DNA of 55,325 nucleotides, from assembly GCA_023251435.1 (NCBI GenBank), contig JAHEYU010000037.1:1-55325 (forward strand). The letters are read 5' to 3'. Below are positions 16,863 to 25,999 of the stretch, piece by piece (within the stretch, counting starts at the first letter, position 1; every line of letters begins with the position of its first letter). The position numbers and the translations under genes are program-made. The notes beneath the pieces are model-generated. The model had not been told where the DNA came from, did no database searches, and saw nothing but the letters and a program-made list of their open reading frames with translations. The DNA is from Bacteroidota bacterium (GTDB lineage: Bacteria; Bacteroidota; Bacteroidia; Bacteroidales; Prolixibacteraceae).

Positions 16863-19268
16863 ATGAATGCCAAATGGAATAAATCTTTTTCTAACCGAAA
16901 GTTATTTTGGCTGATTTCATGCCTGATTTGTCTTGATATTATTCCACCCCCACTTTTTGCCCAGCAATTCAACCAAAAAATAAGCGGCATATTAACCGAT
17001 CGCGAAAGCCATCAACCTTTAGCCGGTGTTTACGTTTTGTGCGAAACCTGTGTTCCGCCGAATGCATGTGTCACCGATTCTTCCGGATATTTCATGTTAA
17101 ACCTCCCGGTTGGCAGGCAATCACTATCATTTACGCATATCGGATATCAATCACGACTGATCAACGATATTCAGCTAGGCACCGGAAAGTCAGTTTCCCT
17201 GAACGTGGAACTTGCTGAACAAGTGTACGAAACCGAAGAGATATCGGTTAAAGCAAGTAACAACCGATGGTTAAATCCCATGGCTACTGTAAGTGCCCGG
17301 ACTTTGCGAAGCGATGATGCTACCCGCTATGCCGCCGGGTATTTTGATGCGTCGCGCATGGTGACCAATTTCGCAGGGGTAGCCTCCGGAAACAGCGACG
17401 AAAGCAACGAAATTGTTGTTCGCGGAAACTCGCCCCGCGGACTTTTGTGGCGTCTCGAAGGTATTGAAATCCCAAATCCCAATCACTTTGCCAATGGGCA
17501 AGGCTCTTCAGGTGGTGGTTATTCTGCCATTACCACCAACGTGCTTTCAAGCTTCGATTTTTTTACGGGTTCGTTCCCGGCCGAATACGGAAATGTTACT
17601 TCAGGAGTAATGGATTTAAACCTCCGGACGGGCAACGCACGCCAACACGAATTTTCGTTAGGACTGAGCGTTCTGGGTACCGAAGCATCGGCCGAAGGGC
17701 CTATCAACCGGGAAAAAGGAAGTTCCTATATGTTCGATTATCGTTTGGCCGACTTTCGGTACCTCACTTATCTTGGAATTTTGGATGCCAAAGATTACGG
17801 CATTGTTCCCCGCACTTCCGATTTCGTGTTTAAAGCTTCTTTCCGGACCGATCGCGCCGGAACATTCGATATTTTTGCTGTTGGTGGTTCGTCGGAAGCA
17901 GGCGATATGGCAACAACCAATATTCAGGAAATAAAAGCAGGAGTTGATCAGGATGAATTTATTGAACAGCAAAACACGACCATTGCCGGAATAAAGCATA
18001 CATTTTCGTTTCCCGACAATAAGACCTATATGAGGAGTACCGCCGCTTTTACCTACCAGTTTACGACCGACCGCGACCGCAAAAGCGATACCCTGCTCAA
18101 TAAAACAGTTACATATTCCGACCGTTATGAATATCCGGCCTTCCGGTTTTCATCCATTGTCAACCATAAATTCAATGCCCAACATTCGCTGCGAACTGGT
18201 GTCACCTTTAATCAGCTTTGGGGTAACATGTTTGCCATCAAACTGAACACTCAATTGAAGTATGATACACTGATGAATACCAACGCCAGTGGTTGGTACG
18301 GCAGTTCGTTTGCACAGTGGAAATACCAGACGGGAAATGTGTTGGAAACCAATGCTGGTCTGCATGTTTTGTTTTCGGGCATTACCCGCGAGGTAGTTTT
18401 AGAACCAAGATTGGGGCTAATTTTACGACTTCCGGGACAACGAACTTTTAATTTGGGAATGGGATTTCATTCAAGGCTCGAAGCGCTTTCGGTTTACCAT
18501 TATAAAACCAAAGTTTCGGGTACCATGCGCGAAGAACGAAATATCGACCTGAAAACTTCAAAAGCTTTCCATTTGACAACTGGCTTTTCGCGCGACTTCG
18601 GGAACAATATGCAATTTACAATTGAAGCATATTATCAGTATTTATGGGCTGTTCCGGTGAAAGAAATACCTACCGGACAGTTCTCTCTCATCAATTCCTT
18701 TGGAGGCTTGTCTGATGTGATCATGGCAAACAATGGTAAAGCCAAAAACAAAGGGTTGGAGCTGACCCTCGAAAAATCGTTTTCGAATCAGTATTTTTTT
18801 CTGGCAACCGCTTCGCTGTTTAATTCCAGCTACAGTGGGTCCGATGGATTCTGGTTTAATACCCTATTCAATACCAATTACGTTTATAACCTGATTGGCG
18901 GCAAGGAATTCCAGACTGGCAGATACCGCCAAAACACTTTTGGTTTAAAGCTTCGGGGAATGTTTCGTGGTGGGTTTCGGTTTACGCCGGTTGATGTGGC
19001 TGCCAGTATAAAAAGCAAAAGAGTAATATACCAGACCCTGAATACTTATGGCGAACGACTACCGGATTTCGACCGGATTGACTTTGGTGTGAGTTACCGT
19101 ATAAACCGCTTGCACCATGCCTGGATATTACTGGCCGACATTCAGAATATTCTGGATACTGAAAATGTGCTTCGCCGGAGATTTTCGTACAGCAGCAAGC
19201 AAATCCTGACCATCGACTCGAAAAGCATCGGCAGGGTGCCAGTTGTGACTATTAAAGTAGAATTTTAG
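16863..19268 (+). CDS. TonB-dependent receptor with carboxypeptidase-like N-terminal domain
   Basis: 801 residues. A signal peptide (about 1-34, ending FAQ) precedes a CarboxypepD_reg-like domain (about 38-125: ISGILTDRESHQPLAGVYV, DSSGYFMLNLPVG), then a plug domain (about 150-250: SNEIVVRGNSPRGLLWRLEG, FPAEYGNVTSGVMDL) and a 22-strand-type beta-barrel to the aromatic C-terminus (VVTIKVEF). It lies in the outer membrane and takes up a substrate using TonB/ExbBD energy. No SusD-like partner is adjacent, so a glycan role is not implied; the ligand is unknown. It starts 21 bases after trkA, so it may be read through from the potassium operon, and ends 12 bases from the convergent apbE stop. Confidence 0.9.
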   Translation: MNAKWNKSFSNRKLFWLISCLICLDIIPPPLFAQQFNQKISGILTDRESHQPLAGVYVLCETCVPPNACVTDSSGYFMLNLPVGRQSLSFTHIGYQSRLINDIQLGTGKSVSLNVELAEQVYETEEISVKASNNRWLNPMATVSARTLRSDDATRYAAGYFDASRMVTNFAGVASGNSDESNEIVVRGNSPRGLLWRLEGIEIPNPNHFANGQGSSGGGYSAITTNVLSSFDFFTGSFPAEYGNVTSGVMDLNLRTGNARQHEFSLGLSVLGTEASAEGPINREKGSSYMFDYRLADFRYLTYLGILDAKDYGIVPRTSDFVFKASFRTDRAGTFDIFAVGGSSEAGDMATTNIQEIKAGVDQDEFIEQQNTTIAGIKHTFSFPDNKTYMRSTAAFTYQFTTDRDRKSDTLLNKTVTYSDRYEYPAFRFSSIVNHKFNAQHSLRTGVTFNQLWGNMFAIKLNTQLKYDTLMNTNASGWYGSSFAQWKYQTGNVLETNAGLHVLFSGITREVVLEPRLGLILRLPGQRTFNLGMGFHSRLEALSVYHYKTKVSGTMREERNIDLKTSKAFHLTTGFSRDFGNNMQFTIEAYYQYLWAVPVKEIPTGQFSLINSFGGLSDVIMANNGKAKNKGLELTLEKSFSNQYFFLATASLFNSSYSGSDGFWFNTLFNTNYVYNLIGGKEFQTGRYRQNTFGLKLRGMFRGGFRFTPVDVAASIKSKRVIYQTLNTYGERLPDFDRIDFGVSYRINRLHHAWILLADIQNILDTENVLRRRFSYSSKQILTIDSKSIGRVPVVTIKVEF

Positions 19269-19280
19269 CGTGATTCATTT

Positions 19281-20282
19281 CTATTCAAGTATCATCTTCT
19301 TAATTCCTTCGGAGGCAAATATTTCGTATTCGCCCTGGGCGTTGCTATAAATGAAATACACTTCGATTTCCGGTAAATTTTTCAGGAGCTCTTTACTTTT
19401 TTCAACGCCTAATACCATGAATGCGGTGGCATACGCATCGGCAGTGATGCAATCGTCGCAAACAACTGTGGCGCTTAGCAGGGTATTTCGGGCCGGAAAC
19501 CCGTTTTTAGGGTTGATCGTGTGTCCGTATTTCACACCGTCTTCGACAAAGAATTTGCGGTAATTTCCTGAAGTAGCCAGCGATTTGTTCTTTAATTCTA
19601 TAATTGCCTGAAGTTCGTTTCCGGGAGTCATGTTTCCATCCGAAGGTTTGTCGATACCAATGCGCCAGAAATTATTTTTGGCATTGGTTCCTTTTCCGCG
19701 AACTTCACCGCCAATTTCGACCAGGTAATTTTCAAGGCCTTTGCTTTCAAAAAAGTTGCAGACTACATCAACCGAATAACCTTGCGCAATGGCATTTACA
19801 TCAATTTTTACGCCGGGCGATTGCTTTATAACTTTTCGTCCTTCAAGTTTAACTTTTCCCATGCCGACAAATTGTAACAAACTGTCAATATGCGCCGAAT
19901 CATGCTTGGCAACCGGGCCGTTGGCAAATCCCCATGCTTTTACCACCGGGCCAACTGTAATGTCGAAAGCGCCACCTGAAACGGTAGCAACTTCGGCCGA
20001 TTTATTAAAAACCTCCACAAACCACTCGTCGGCTTCGACCAAAGAATCGTTGTTGTTAACTCTTGAAATAATGGAAGTTGAGTCGTAAATAGAAAGTGAG
20101 CGGTCGAAGGCTTTCAGAATAGAATCAATGGCTTCGGAATAATCTTCGTTCACCGAATTCTCGTAAGTGATGCTGTAAGTGGTGCCTTGCGCAAATCCTG
20201 AAATTTTCATGTATTCACTTTTGGAAGTTTTACATGAATAGATGACCGCGAGGGCTATGAGTAACAAACCGAGCTTTTTCAT
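19281..20282 (-). CDS. apbE: FAD:protein FMN transferase (ApbE), lipoprotein
   Basis: 333 residues. The N-terminal lipoprotein signal ends at Cys17 (VIYSCK). The ApbE core is clear: FAQGTTYSITY near residue 30, an FDITVGPVVKAWGF motif, IDVNAIAQGYSVD (nucleotide and metal region) and SGNYRKFF, with DAYATAFMVLG near the C-terminus. It transfers FMN from FAD to Thr/Ser of flavoproteins such as NqrB/NqrC or RnfG at the periplasmic side of the membrane. Its flavoprotein partners are not in the window. A good promoter lies 29 bases upstream. It is monocistronic and convergent with the TonB-dependent receptor gene. Confidence 0.95.
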   Translation of the reverse strand: MKKLGLLLIALAVIYSCKTSKSEYMKISGFAQGTTYSITYENSVNEDYSEAIDSILKAFDRSLSIYDSTSIISRVNNNDSLVEADEWFVEVFNKSAEVATVSGGAFDITVGPVVKAWGFANGPVAKHDSAHIDSLLQFVGMGKVKLEGRKVIKQSPGVKIDVNAIAQGYSVDVVCNFFESKGLENYLVEIGGEVRGKGTNAKNNFWRIGIDKPSDGNMTPGNELQAIIELKNKSLATSGNYRKFFVEDGVKYGHTINPKNGFPARNTLLSATVVCDDCITADAYATAFMVLGVEKSKELLKNLPEIEVYFIYSNAQGEYEIFASEGIKKMILE

Positions 20283-20310
20283 TAATCTGTTATTGATTTA
20301 TTTTTTGTTG

Positions 20311-20340
20311 CAAAGGTAGAATTTTAAGCTTTCTATTCAA
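20311..20340 (-). promoter_or_regulatory. Promoter of apbE
   Basis: On the minus strand TTG (plus 20338-20340), a 19-base spacer, and TACCTTTG (plus 20311-20318) match the Bacteroidota promoter pattern. Confidence 0.7.
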
Positions 20341-20430
20341 TCGGCATTTGTGCATGAATGGCCTTGGACTGATATAGAATTGTGGTTGGTATAATTTGCA
20401 CGACACACTCTTTTATTAAAAAGGATTAAC

Positions 20431-20438
20431 TAAATTTG
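20431..20438 (+). promoter_or_regulatory. Probable -7 element for the VTT-family gene
   Basis: TAAATTTG fits TAnnTTTG, 35 bases before ATG 20474. A clear -33 box at 19-21 bases is not seen. Confidence 0.4.
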
Positions 20439-20473
20439 GAATAAAGGAACTATTATAAATTGGCAGTCTGAAT

Positions 20474-21007
20474 ATGAAAGCCCAAAGGATTGATTATAAG
20501 CGGTTGATTGTGATCGTTTTTCTGATCATTGTAATGATAGTGATTGCATCGCTTACCATCGGGAAAGACATCTATGAAAACAGACAACAAAGCATACTTT
20601 CCTTTGCCATCGTAAATTTCTTTGGATACCTGTTCTTCTTCCTGCTTATGCCCATGGAGCTGGCCTTTATCTATTATCTCCGCACTGGATACGACCCATT
20701 AATTCTCAATTTGGTAGCTGTAGCTACTGCTATGACTTCGCAAATAATTGATTACCTGATCGGTTATTATTTTAGTGCCGGAATTATCGATCGGCTGATT
20801 GGAAGGAAACGATACGAAAAAGCTGAAGAGGAAATCCGGAAATATGGGAATTGGACACTTTTTCTGTCGAACCTGCTTCCTCTTTCCTCACCGGTGATTT
20901 CACTTGCAGCCGGAATGTTGAAATACCGGGTTAAGGAGGCTTTTTTTTACAGCTTTGCAGGGATGGTTTGCCGGTATTTGTTGCTGACACTTTTCTTCGG
21001 CTTATAA
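20474..21007 (+). CDS. Small membrane protein of the VTT/DedA (SNARE-associated) family
   Basis: 177 residues, integral inner-membrane. A first helix (LIVIVFLIIVMIVIASLTI) is followed by FAIVNFFGYLFFFLLMPMEL, a central re-entrant-like part, and the YqaA/DedA-like C-terminal block: YLIGYYFSAGIIDRLIG, RKYGNWTLFLSNLLPLSSPV (a pattern close to the conserved proline/glycine motif), SLAAGMLKY. DedA-family proteins are linked to undecaprenyl-phosphate or phospholipid flipping and membrane potential. This one is short and resembles the YqaA branch. It stands alone; the assignment to a particular subfamily is uncertain. Confidence 0.75.
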   Translation: MKAQRIDYKRLIVIVFLIIVMIVIASLTIGKDIYENRQQSILSFAIVNFFGYLFFFLLMPMELAFIYYLRTGYDPLILNLVAVATAMTSQIIDYLIGYYFSAGIIDRLIGRKRYEKAEEEIRKYGNWTLFLSNLLPLSSPVISLAAGMLKYRVKEAFFYSFAGMVCRYLLLTLFFGL

Positions 21008-21053
21008 CCCTCTGCGCTGTTGAGAATTCCAATATAGCAGATAGTTCACTCCA

Positions 21054-22406
21054 TTATTTTCTTCCGTAGAAAAAACTTTTGTTTAATTTGTCATGCCAGC
21101 CCATAACAATCAGTGAGCCGGTATGGTCGATGTATAATCCACCAACATTGGGCTCTGAAAGAACAGATTGAAACTGTTCAAAATTATTGGTTTTCAGTAA
21201 TCCATTTCCCGGCACAAGCATGTAGTAAAAAGAACCGAATTTATGAAAGTAAGTCTGCATTGAACCTGTTCCGAAAGTTACCGGAACGGAATGCACCGGC
21301 TTGTAGGTCTGACCTAAATCGGTTGATTTATAAATTCCAACAGCCATACCCTGTACACAAACAATAATTTCATCATTGCCGGTTACAAAGAAACAATAGG
21401 GATATTGCGGTGTTGGAAGTGAAGTCCAGGTTTTACCATCATCCTCCGATTTTATAATTTCAGATTTCAAACCAGTAGGGCTGCCCAGAGATAATATCCA
21501 TCCGTTTTTTAGCCTGAAAGCGCCATTCATATTGAAATTTGCACCTGACACCTTCACCGGATTTAACCATGTTAGACCTCCATCTTTTGAATGCCACAAG
21601 CCGCGCTCATAATGCGTTGCCCATAAATCGCCATCGCTGGTTATCCAGAAATAAAAATAGTAGGGCCGGTCGGGAATCGGGTTGGTACATTTAATCCATG
21701 ACTGACCATGGTCGGCACTTTTATACAATTCGCCATACCAGGTACCTATGTAAACAACCCCGTTTTTGTCAATTTCAATTTCGCGCGCTCCATTCAACCT
21801 GATATCATTTATTTGTTGCCAATCCAGAAAATGGGCTCCCCGTTTGTACACTTTACTATGCGAAATTAGCCAACTCACCTGATTAATAGTATCTGAAACC
21901 GCATCGGATACGGTCGCAAGCGGTTGGAAATTCACTTCGTTCCATGAATTGTACAACATGCCATAAGCGGTAAACCTGATTTCAGAAATAAAATTCCCAT
22001 TGGCATTGTAAATTTTGGCTACTGCTGACTGGTTAAACGATTCAGTTCCAAGTTTCCAGCGGGTAGAGGCTTTTCCGTCTTTGCTGGTCAATACTTTCGG
22101 ATTATCTACCGAACCTCCTCCTGTCAGGACTTCAAATTCTACCGAATAATTGTTCACCTCGAAAGGCGAAATCCGGTTGATAATATCAACGAACAGAGTG
22201 TCGTGCAGATACTCGCCGCCAACAGCAATATTCGTGATGGTAGTATAATCAAAGTGGTAATCGGCCAGTACTTCGATGGATGGATCTTCCATGTTAAGGC
22301 ACGAAGGCATCAGCAAAACAATGGCAGCCAATAATTTAAGGTTCACTTTCAAACTTTTTCCGACCAGATTAACCAGCCAATTTTGCATTTTTCGGTATGG
22401 GTGCAT
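21054..22406 (-). CDS. Surface lipoprotein with beta-propeller (BNR/sortilin-like) repeats
   Basis: 450 residues. A lipoprotein signal ends at Cys36 (MPSC). Residues about 60-150 look like an immunoglobulin-like beta domain. From about 190 on, repeated blades carry Asp-box-like motifs: YKSADHGQSWIK, WHSKDGGLTW, IKSEDDGKTW and YKSTDLGQTY, typical of exo-sialidase/sortilin-type propellers or photosystem-stability-factor-like proteins. Catalytic sialidase residues (the arginine triad) are not evident, so a binding or structural role is likelier. It lies 18 bases after the barrel gene and is probably co-transcribed; together they may form an outer-membrane complex. The specific function is unknown. 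Confidence 0.75.
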   Translation of the reverse strand: MHPYRKMQNWLVNLVGKSLKVNLKLLAAIVLLMPSCLNMEDPSIEVLADYHFDYTTITNIAVGGEYLHDTLFVDIINRISPFEVNNYSVEFEVLTGGGSVDNPKVLTSKDGKASTRWKLGTESFNQSAVAKIYNANGNFISEIRFTAYGMLYNSWNEVNFQPLATVSDAVSDTINQVSWLISHSKVYKRGAHFLDWQQINDIRLNGAREIEIDKNGVVYIGTWYGELYKSADHGQSWIKCTNPIPDRPYYFYFWITSDGDLWATHYERGLWHSKDGGLTWLNPVKVSGANFNMNGAFRLKNGWILSLGSPTGLKSEIIKSEDDGKTWTSLPTPQYPYCFFVTGNDEIIVCVQGMAVGIYKSTDLGQTYKPVHSVPVTFGTGSMQTYFHKFGSFYYMLVPGNGLLKTNNFEQFQSVLSEPNVGGLYIDHTGSLIVMGWHDKLNKSFFYGRK

Positions 22407-22424
22407 GGTGAATAGTGTTTTTGG

Positions 22425-23849
22425 TTAGTTAGGTAGTTGTAGCTGAAGTCCAAATTTCAGCGAAAGGCTTCTGTTCTTAAATGAACGATCATCGTAATAG
22501 CCTTTGAAGTCGTATTCTCCGGGCTTCTTCAAAATGTTTTTAGAGCCATTTGCATATTGAATACCCAGGTCGAACTTTATTTTATCGCGGAACGGAAACT
22601 GAATTCCCAGCCCTCCCAAAAAACCAAAGTCCACCGGCTCATAGTAACCTTCCACTGCATCATGGAGGTTGTATTTTTCCTTCCGGTAATCGCTTCCATT
22701 TCGGTAATCTTTAATTGTTGTGCCTGTACAATTTGCATTGAGCAAAAATTCGGCATAAATCCCCAAATCAACGTACAAGGCAATTTTTTCACCAAATGAA
22801 AAGTTAACTTTCAATGGAACAGTCATATAATCAAGGTTAACATTCGAATCAACAAACCGGCCCGACTTTTTAAGGTCAGTCGCATAGCGGTGATTGTAAT
22901 AGCTTGAGTCGGAAAAGGCATATCCTTTCTGCTGAAACTGAAACCCGGTTTGCAGCGAGACCGTTTTATCCAGTCGATAGCCGAATATTAGTCCGGCATT
23001 TGCGCCAAATTTTTCAGAATAATTACCCACCAGCTTCTTTCCCGTGTTCCAGGCCATTGTAACACCAAGCACAGGCTTTAGGTAGCAACGGTTAAATGAT
23101 GTGTCGGGCACCGAAATGTTATAATTTTCCTGAACTTTTGGGTCGCGCCGATCAGGCGTAAATTTTATACCAAACAAAAGTTCACTTGCGCCATTTTTTG
23201 CACTGTATTTTTCAATGAAAACCTTTTTTCCCGTTGATAGCCTTCCTTCAAGGAAAATCCGTAGCTCTTTGGTAACCGGATACGAAAGGTCGGCCACAAA
23301 CAGATAGCCCCAGTCGTGAGTTGATGGGTAAACGGGATGCCCCGATTCCAAGCCTGACTTTCGCTCAGCCTTGGTACGATCATCGTTCATCAACATTGAA
23401 TAAAAAAGACCACCGCCAGCGCCAAGCTGCAAACGAGTTGGGGTCTGGTATTTCAGGATAAGCGGGAAGCGCAAAAATGAGAAGTCCCAGTTGCTCAGTG
23501 CGTAATAAGGAGGAGCAATGCTGCCTGAAATTGGCTGGTAGGAGGATAAGTAGTCATAAGGAATGCCCACAGGATAGTAGTTCACCTGCTCATACGTTTT
23601 CATTTCGTAGTACTGACTAATAAATCCTATTTCCGACTGAACGGCGAATAATCTTCCCAATTTGTATTCCAGAAAGATTCCGGCAATAGGCCCCGCTTTT
23701 GGTTCCCATTTATTTGAAGTAAGATTTCCGTGAAGGTTGGAGAAGTTTACCCCGGTGTATTCTCCAAATGATAGTTTCTGTGCAGAAGAACTTACAGAGA
23801 AAATAGTGAGTAATGCACAAATGCAAACAGACAGAAGGTTTTTCTTCAT
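22425..23849 (-). CDS. Outer-membrane protein with two tandem PorT-like beta-barrel domains
   Basis: 474 residues with a Sec signal (about 1-23, ending SSAQ). The mature part looks internally duplicated. Residues about 27-235 start FGEYTGVNFSN, pass GPIAGIFLEYKLGRLFAVQS and end ELLFGIKF. Residues about 260-474 start LKPVLGVTMAW, pass NAGLIFGYRLDKTVSLQTG and end LSLKFGLQLQL. Each half resembles an 8-strand outer-membrane barrel of the PorT/OmpW-like group. It is the first gene of a two-gene unit with the propeller lipoprotein. The substrate or role is unknown. A fused double barrel is unusual; separate domains in two neighbouring barrels is the expectation. Confidence 0.75.
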   Translation of the reverse strand: MKKNLLSVCICALLTIFSVSSSAQKLSFGEYTGVNFSNLHGNLTSNKWEPKAGPIAGIFLEYKLGRLFAVQSEIGFISQYYEMKTYEQVNYYPVGIPYDYLSSYQPISGSIAPPYYALSNWDFSFLRFPLILKYQTPTRLQLGAGGGLFYSMLMNDDRTKAERKSGLESGHPVYPSTHDWGYLFVADLSYPVTKELRIFLEGRLSTGKKVFIEKYSAKNGASELLFGIKFTPDRRDPKVQENYNISVPDTSFNRCYLKPVLGVTMAWNTGKKLVGNYSEKFGANAGLIFGYRLDKTVSLQTGFQFQQKGYAFSDSSYYNHRYATDLKKSGRFVDSNVNLDYMTVPLKVNFSFGEKIALYVDLGIYAEFLLNANCTGTTIKDYRNGSDYRKEKYNLHDAVEGYYEPVDFGFLGGLGIQFPFRDKIKFDLGIQYANGSKNILKKPGEYDFKGYYDDRSFKNRSLSLKFGLQLQLPN

Positions 23850-23927
23850 TACTGGTTTTTGGTTGTTAGATGGTGACTGCAGTAAATAGGTTGCGTTATG
23901 TTGAGAATAATATTAAATGAAAAGTAA

Positions 23928-23970
23928 AAACTCCGGAAAATCTGCTTTTCAGAAGGCTTTCCCGGAGTTT
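23928..23970 (-). terminator. Terminator of the small barrel gene
   Basis: AAACTCCGG (23928-23936) pairs with CCGGAGTTT (23962-23970); on the minus strand it is followed by a T-rich stretch. It sits 54 bases after the 24024 stop. It is very similar to 24949-24990. Confidence 0.7.
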
Positions 23971-24023
23971 GTATTTGTGGTTTAATTACTGGGTGACTCG
24001 AACTACCCCGCCGGGTGTTGTAC

Positions 24024-24653
24024 TTAAAATTTGTATCCCAACGAAAAGAGTAGATGGTCTGTATTTTCCTTGTGGTGGGTTACCATGTAACGAGCTCCAA
24101 GCGAAAAATGATTGGTTATTCTGAATTTATATCCGGCAGAATATTGGTAGCAGAATCCTTGATCCCGTTGATTCTTCACCATTTCGTAAGATTGCGCATC
24201 AAGGGTTGGTCTTCCAACATAAAGGAAATCAGACATACTAAAACCACCTCCCAGTGATACAAACAATTCATTTTTTCGTGTATTCAATGGAGTGAAATAA
24301 CCATTTAAGCCCAACGACCATGCAGATTGTTTTAATCCGCCCTGAAATGATTCGGATAATTTAAATGTCTTGTTTGTCAGTCCGTCAGTCGAATTTATAA
24401 TAATGAAACCGACTCCTGCAGAAAGAAACTTGTTGTACGCATATTTAATCTCGCTGAGAAAACTGGTTCCAGTGCTATAATCAGAATATCTTGTAATTGT
24501 TTCAGGATAGATTACGTATGCCGATCCTGAACCAATTGAAAGTTCCCATCCTCTATAGGTATCAACTTCTTTTTCCTGTGCTTTCGTTTCATTACTAAAA
24601 ATAAACAAGATCATTGCGATCATAAAAATGGGTGTACAACTTTTTGTTTTCAT
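24024..24653 (-). CDS. Small outer-membrane beta-barrel protein
   Basis: 209 residues. The signal peptide (about 1-25) ends TKAQ. Alternating hydrophobic strands follow (SIGSGSAYVIYPE, LSAGVGFIIINS, WSLGLNGYFTP, ELFVSLGGGFSMSDF, FSLGARYMVTH), and it ends in an aromatic LLFSLGYKF typical of barrels inserted by BAM. The length fits an 8-strand barrel of the PorT/OmpA-beta type. Its promoter was not identified. The function is unknown; it is separate from the upstream double-barrel unit by its own terminator. Confidence 0.7.
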   Translation of the reverse strand: MKTKSCTPIFMIAMILFIFSNETKAQEKEVDTYRGWELSIGSGSAYVIYPETITRYSDYSTGTSFLSEIKYAYNKFLSAGVGFIIINSTDGLTNKTFKLSESFQGGLKQSAWSLGLNGYFTPLNTRKNELFVSLGGGFSMSDFLYVGRPTLDAQSYEMVKNQRDQGFCYQYSAGYKFRITNHFSLGARYMVTHHKENTDHLLFSLGYKF

Positions 24654-24777
24654 GGGTAGATGATAAATTTGATAAGATAATTTTTGGTTTATGTGAACAT
24701 ACGTATTATCAATAAAAAATCAATTATATTTCTGAATATTTATCATTTGTATTATTTCAACCTTTTCGATGGAGTTT

Positions 24778-24894
24778 ATACCGATTGAAGAAATGTATTA
24801 GTCCAATCTTCGCTCACTCGATTGGCCTTTACATTTCTATTCATCGGCATTATACCAGAATAGCTTTGGACTAATTTATAATTGCATTTGGTAT
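24778..24894 (-). mobile_element. 117 bp MITE-like element, copy 2
   Basis: Reverse complement of 7691-7807 with the same length and scattered substitutions. In this copy the ends are clearer: ATACC at both tips and ATTAGTCCAA inverted near positions 20-29 from each end. It lies in the 432-base gap between the small barrel gene and pyrF. Confidence 0.75.
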
Positions 24895-24948
24895 TAAGTG
24901 GTAATAACACAATAGAGGTGAAGCTATAATCTGATGAACTTAAAACAA

Positions 24949-24990
24949 AAACTCAGGAAAATCTTCTTTTCAGAGGGCTTTCCGGAGTTT
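24949..24990 (-). terminator. Terminator of the purM-prfA-pyrF operon
   Basis: AAACTCAGGAAA (24949-24960) pairs with TTTCCGGAGTTT (24979-24990), with one mismatch; on the minus strand it is followed by TTTTTGTTTT. It lies about 95 bases past the pyrF stop, after a repeat. The stem and loop resemble the terminator at 23928-23970. Confidence 0.6.
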
Positions 24991-25004
24991 GTATATTTGA
25001 AACT

Positions 25005-25080
25005 CGTCACCCCGAATTTATTTCGGGGTCTGTTGTTATATGTTGAGATCCTGAAACAAGTTGAGGATGACTGGATCCAG
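25005..25080. repeat. Bacteroidota-type short palindromic repeat
   Basis: Contains a 21-base hairpin sequence at 25009-25029 (ACCCCGAA / TTCGGGGT arms), whose exact reverse complement occurs at 5015-5035 inside the MITE-like element, plus GAGATCCTGAAACAAGTTGA. Sequences of this kind recur widely between genes in this phylum (general knowledge). Confidence 0.6.
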
Positions 25081-25085
25081 TTATT

Positions 25086-25919
25086 TTACAGCAAATCCGC
25101 TTCCAGTAACAGTTCTTCCATTTCAAACTGCACATTGATAGCTTCGTTGCGGGCTTTTTCGGCAAAGTCTTCACCATCCGATGCGTAAATAATCTGGCGC
25201 GACGAGTTAACCAGCAATCCGCACATGTCGTTCATGCCGTATTTGGCAACTTCCTGAAGACTTCCGCCCTGTGCACCAACTCCCGGAACCAAAAGGAAAT
25301 GATCGGGAACCAGCTCGCGTATTTCTTCCAGTTTTTCAGCTTTGGTGGCGCCAACCACATACATCATGTTGTCGGTTGTTCCCCAGGTTTGCGAGGTTTT
25401 CAGCACGGTTTCAAATAACTGTTCGCCGGTTTCGGTATTCTTCAGGTATTGAAAATCGGCTGCACCTTTGTTCGATGTCAAAGCCAAAACAATCACCCAA
25501 CGGTCGAGGTAAGTCATGAATGGTTTGATGGAATCTTCTCCCATATATGGAGCAACAGTTACTGCATCAAAATCCATGTGATCGAAAAATGCACGGGCAT
25601 ACAAATTCGAAGTATTACCTATATCACCGCGTTTGGCATCGGCGATAATGAATTGCTCCGGATATTTCTCGCGGATGTATTTCACCGTTTTTTCCAGACT
25701 GATCCAACCGGCAACTCCAAGACTTTCGTAAAAGGCAAGGTTGGGTTTATAGGCAACGCACAAATCTTGTGTGGCGTCGATAATTTCTTTGTTGAAAGCA
25801 AAAATTGGATCACTCGTTTCGTTCAGGAAACGTGGAATTTTCAGAATGTCGGTATCCAAGCCAACGCACAAAAAGCTGCGCTTCAGTTTGATCTGTTCAA
25901 AAAGTTGTTCTTTGTTCAT
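25086..25919 (-). CDS. pyrF: Orotidine 5'-phosphate decarboxylase
   Basis: 277 residues from ATG 25919 ([13 protein letters not shown]); a longer frame extends upstream but lies in a repetitive hairpin region. TIM-barrel enzyme that decarboxylates OMP to UMP, the last step of pyrimidine synthesis. Motifs: FLCVGLDTD near the N-terminus, YKPNLAFYE, and the catalytic [14 protein letters not shown] (Asp-Lys-Asp of the long bacterial type 2 subgroup), then [11 protein letters not shown], and [11 protein letters not shown] for phosphate binding. It is the last gene of the purM-prfA-pyrF unit, 80 bases after prfA; that spacer holds a 13 bp inverted repeat. Confidence 0.95.
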   Translation of the reverse strand: MNKEQLFEQIKLKRSFLCVGLDTDILKIPRFLNETSDPIFAFNKEIIDATQDLCVAYKPNLAFYESLGVAGWISLEKTVKYIREKYPEQFIIADAKRGDIGNTSNLYARAFFDHMDFDAVTVAPYMGEDSIKPFMTYLDRWVIVLALTSNKGAADFQYLKNTETGEQLFETVLKTSQTWGTTDNMMYVVGATKAEKLEEIRELVPDHFLLVPGVGAQGGSLQEVAKYGMNDMCGLLVNSSRQIIYASDGEDFAEKARNEAINVQFEMEELLLEADLL

Positions 25920-25936
25920 TATTAAAATTGTTGCGA

Positions 25937-25978
25937 GTTGCGAGTTTCGCGTTACGTGTTTCCCTCGAAACTCGCAAC
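25937..25978. repeat. Intra-operon hairpin between prfA and pyrF
   Basis: GTTGCGAGTTTCG (25937-25949) and CGAAACTCGCAAC (25966-25978) are perfect 13 bp inverted repeats with a 16-base loop. There is no T-run, so it may stabilise mRNA or be a repeat insertion rather than terminate transcription. Confidence 0.6.
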
Positions 25979-25999
25979 CCGGAACTCGTAACATTGTGT

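Noticed and set aside
25920-25994. N-terminal extension of pyrF
   Set aside because: It covers the inverted-repeat spacer; [10 protein letters not shown] at 25919 fits the family start.
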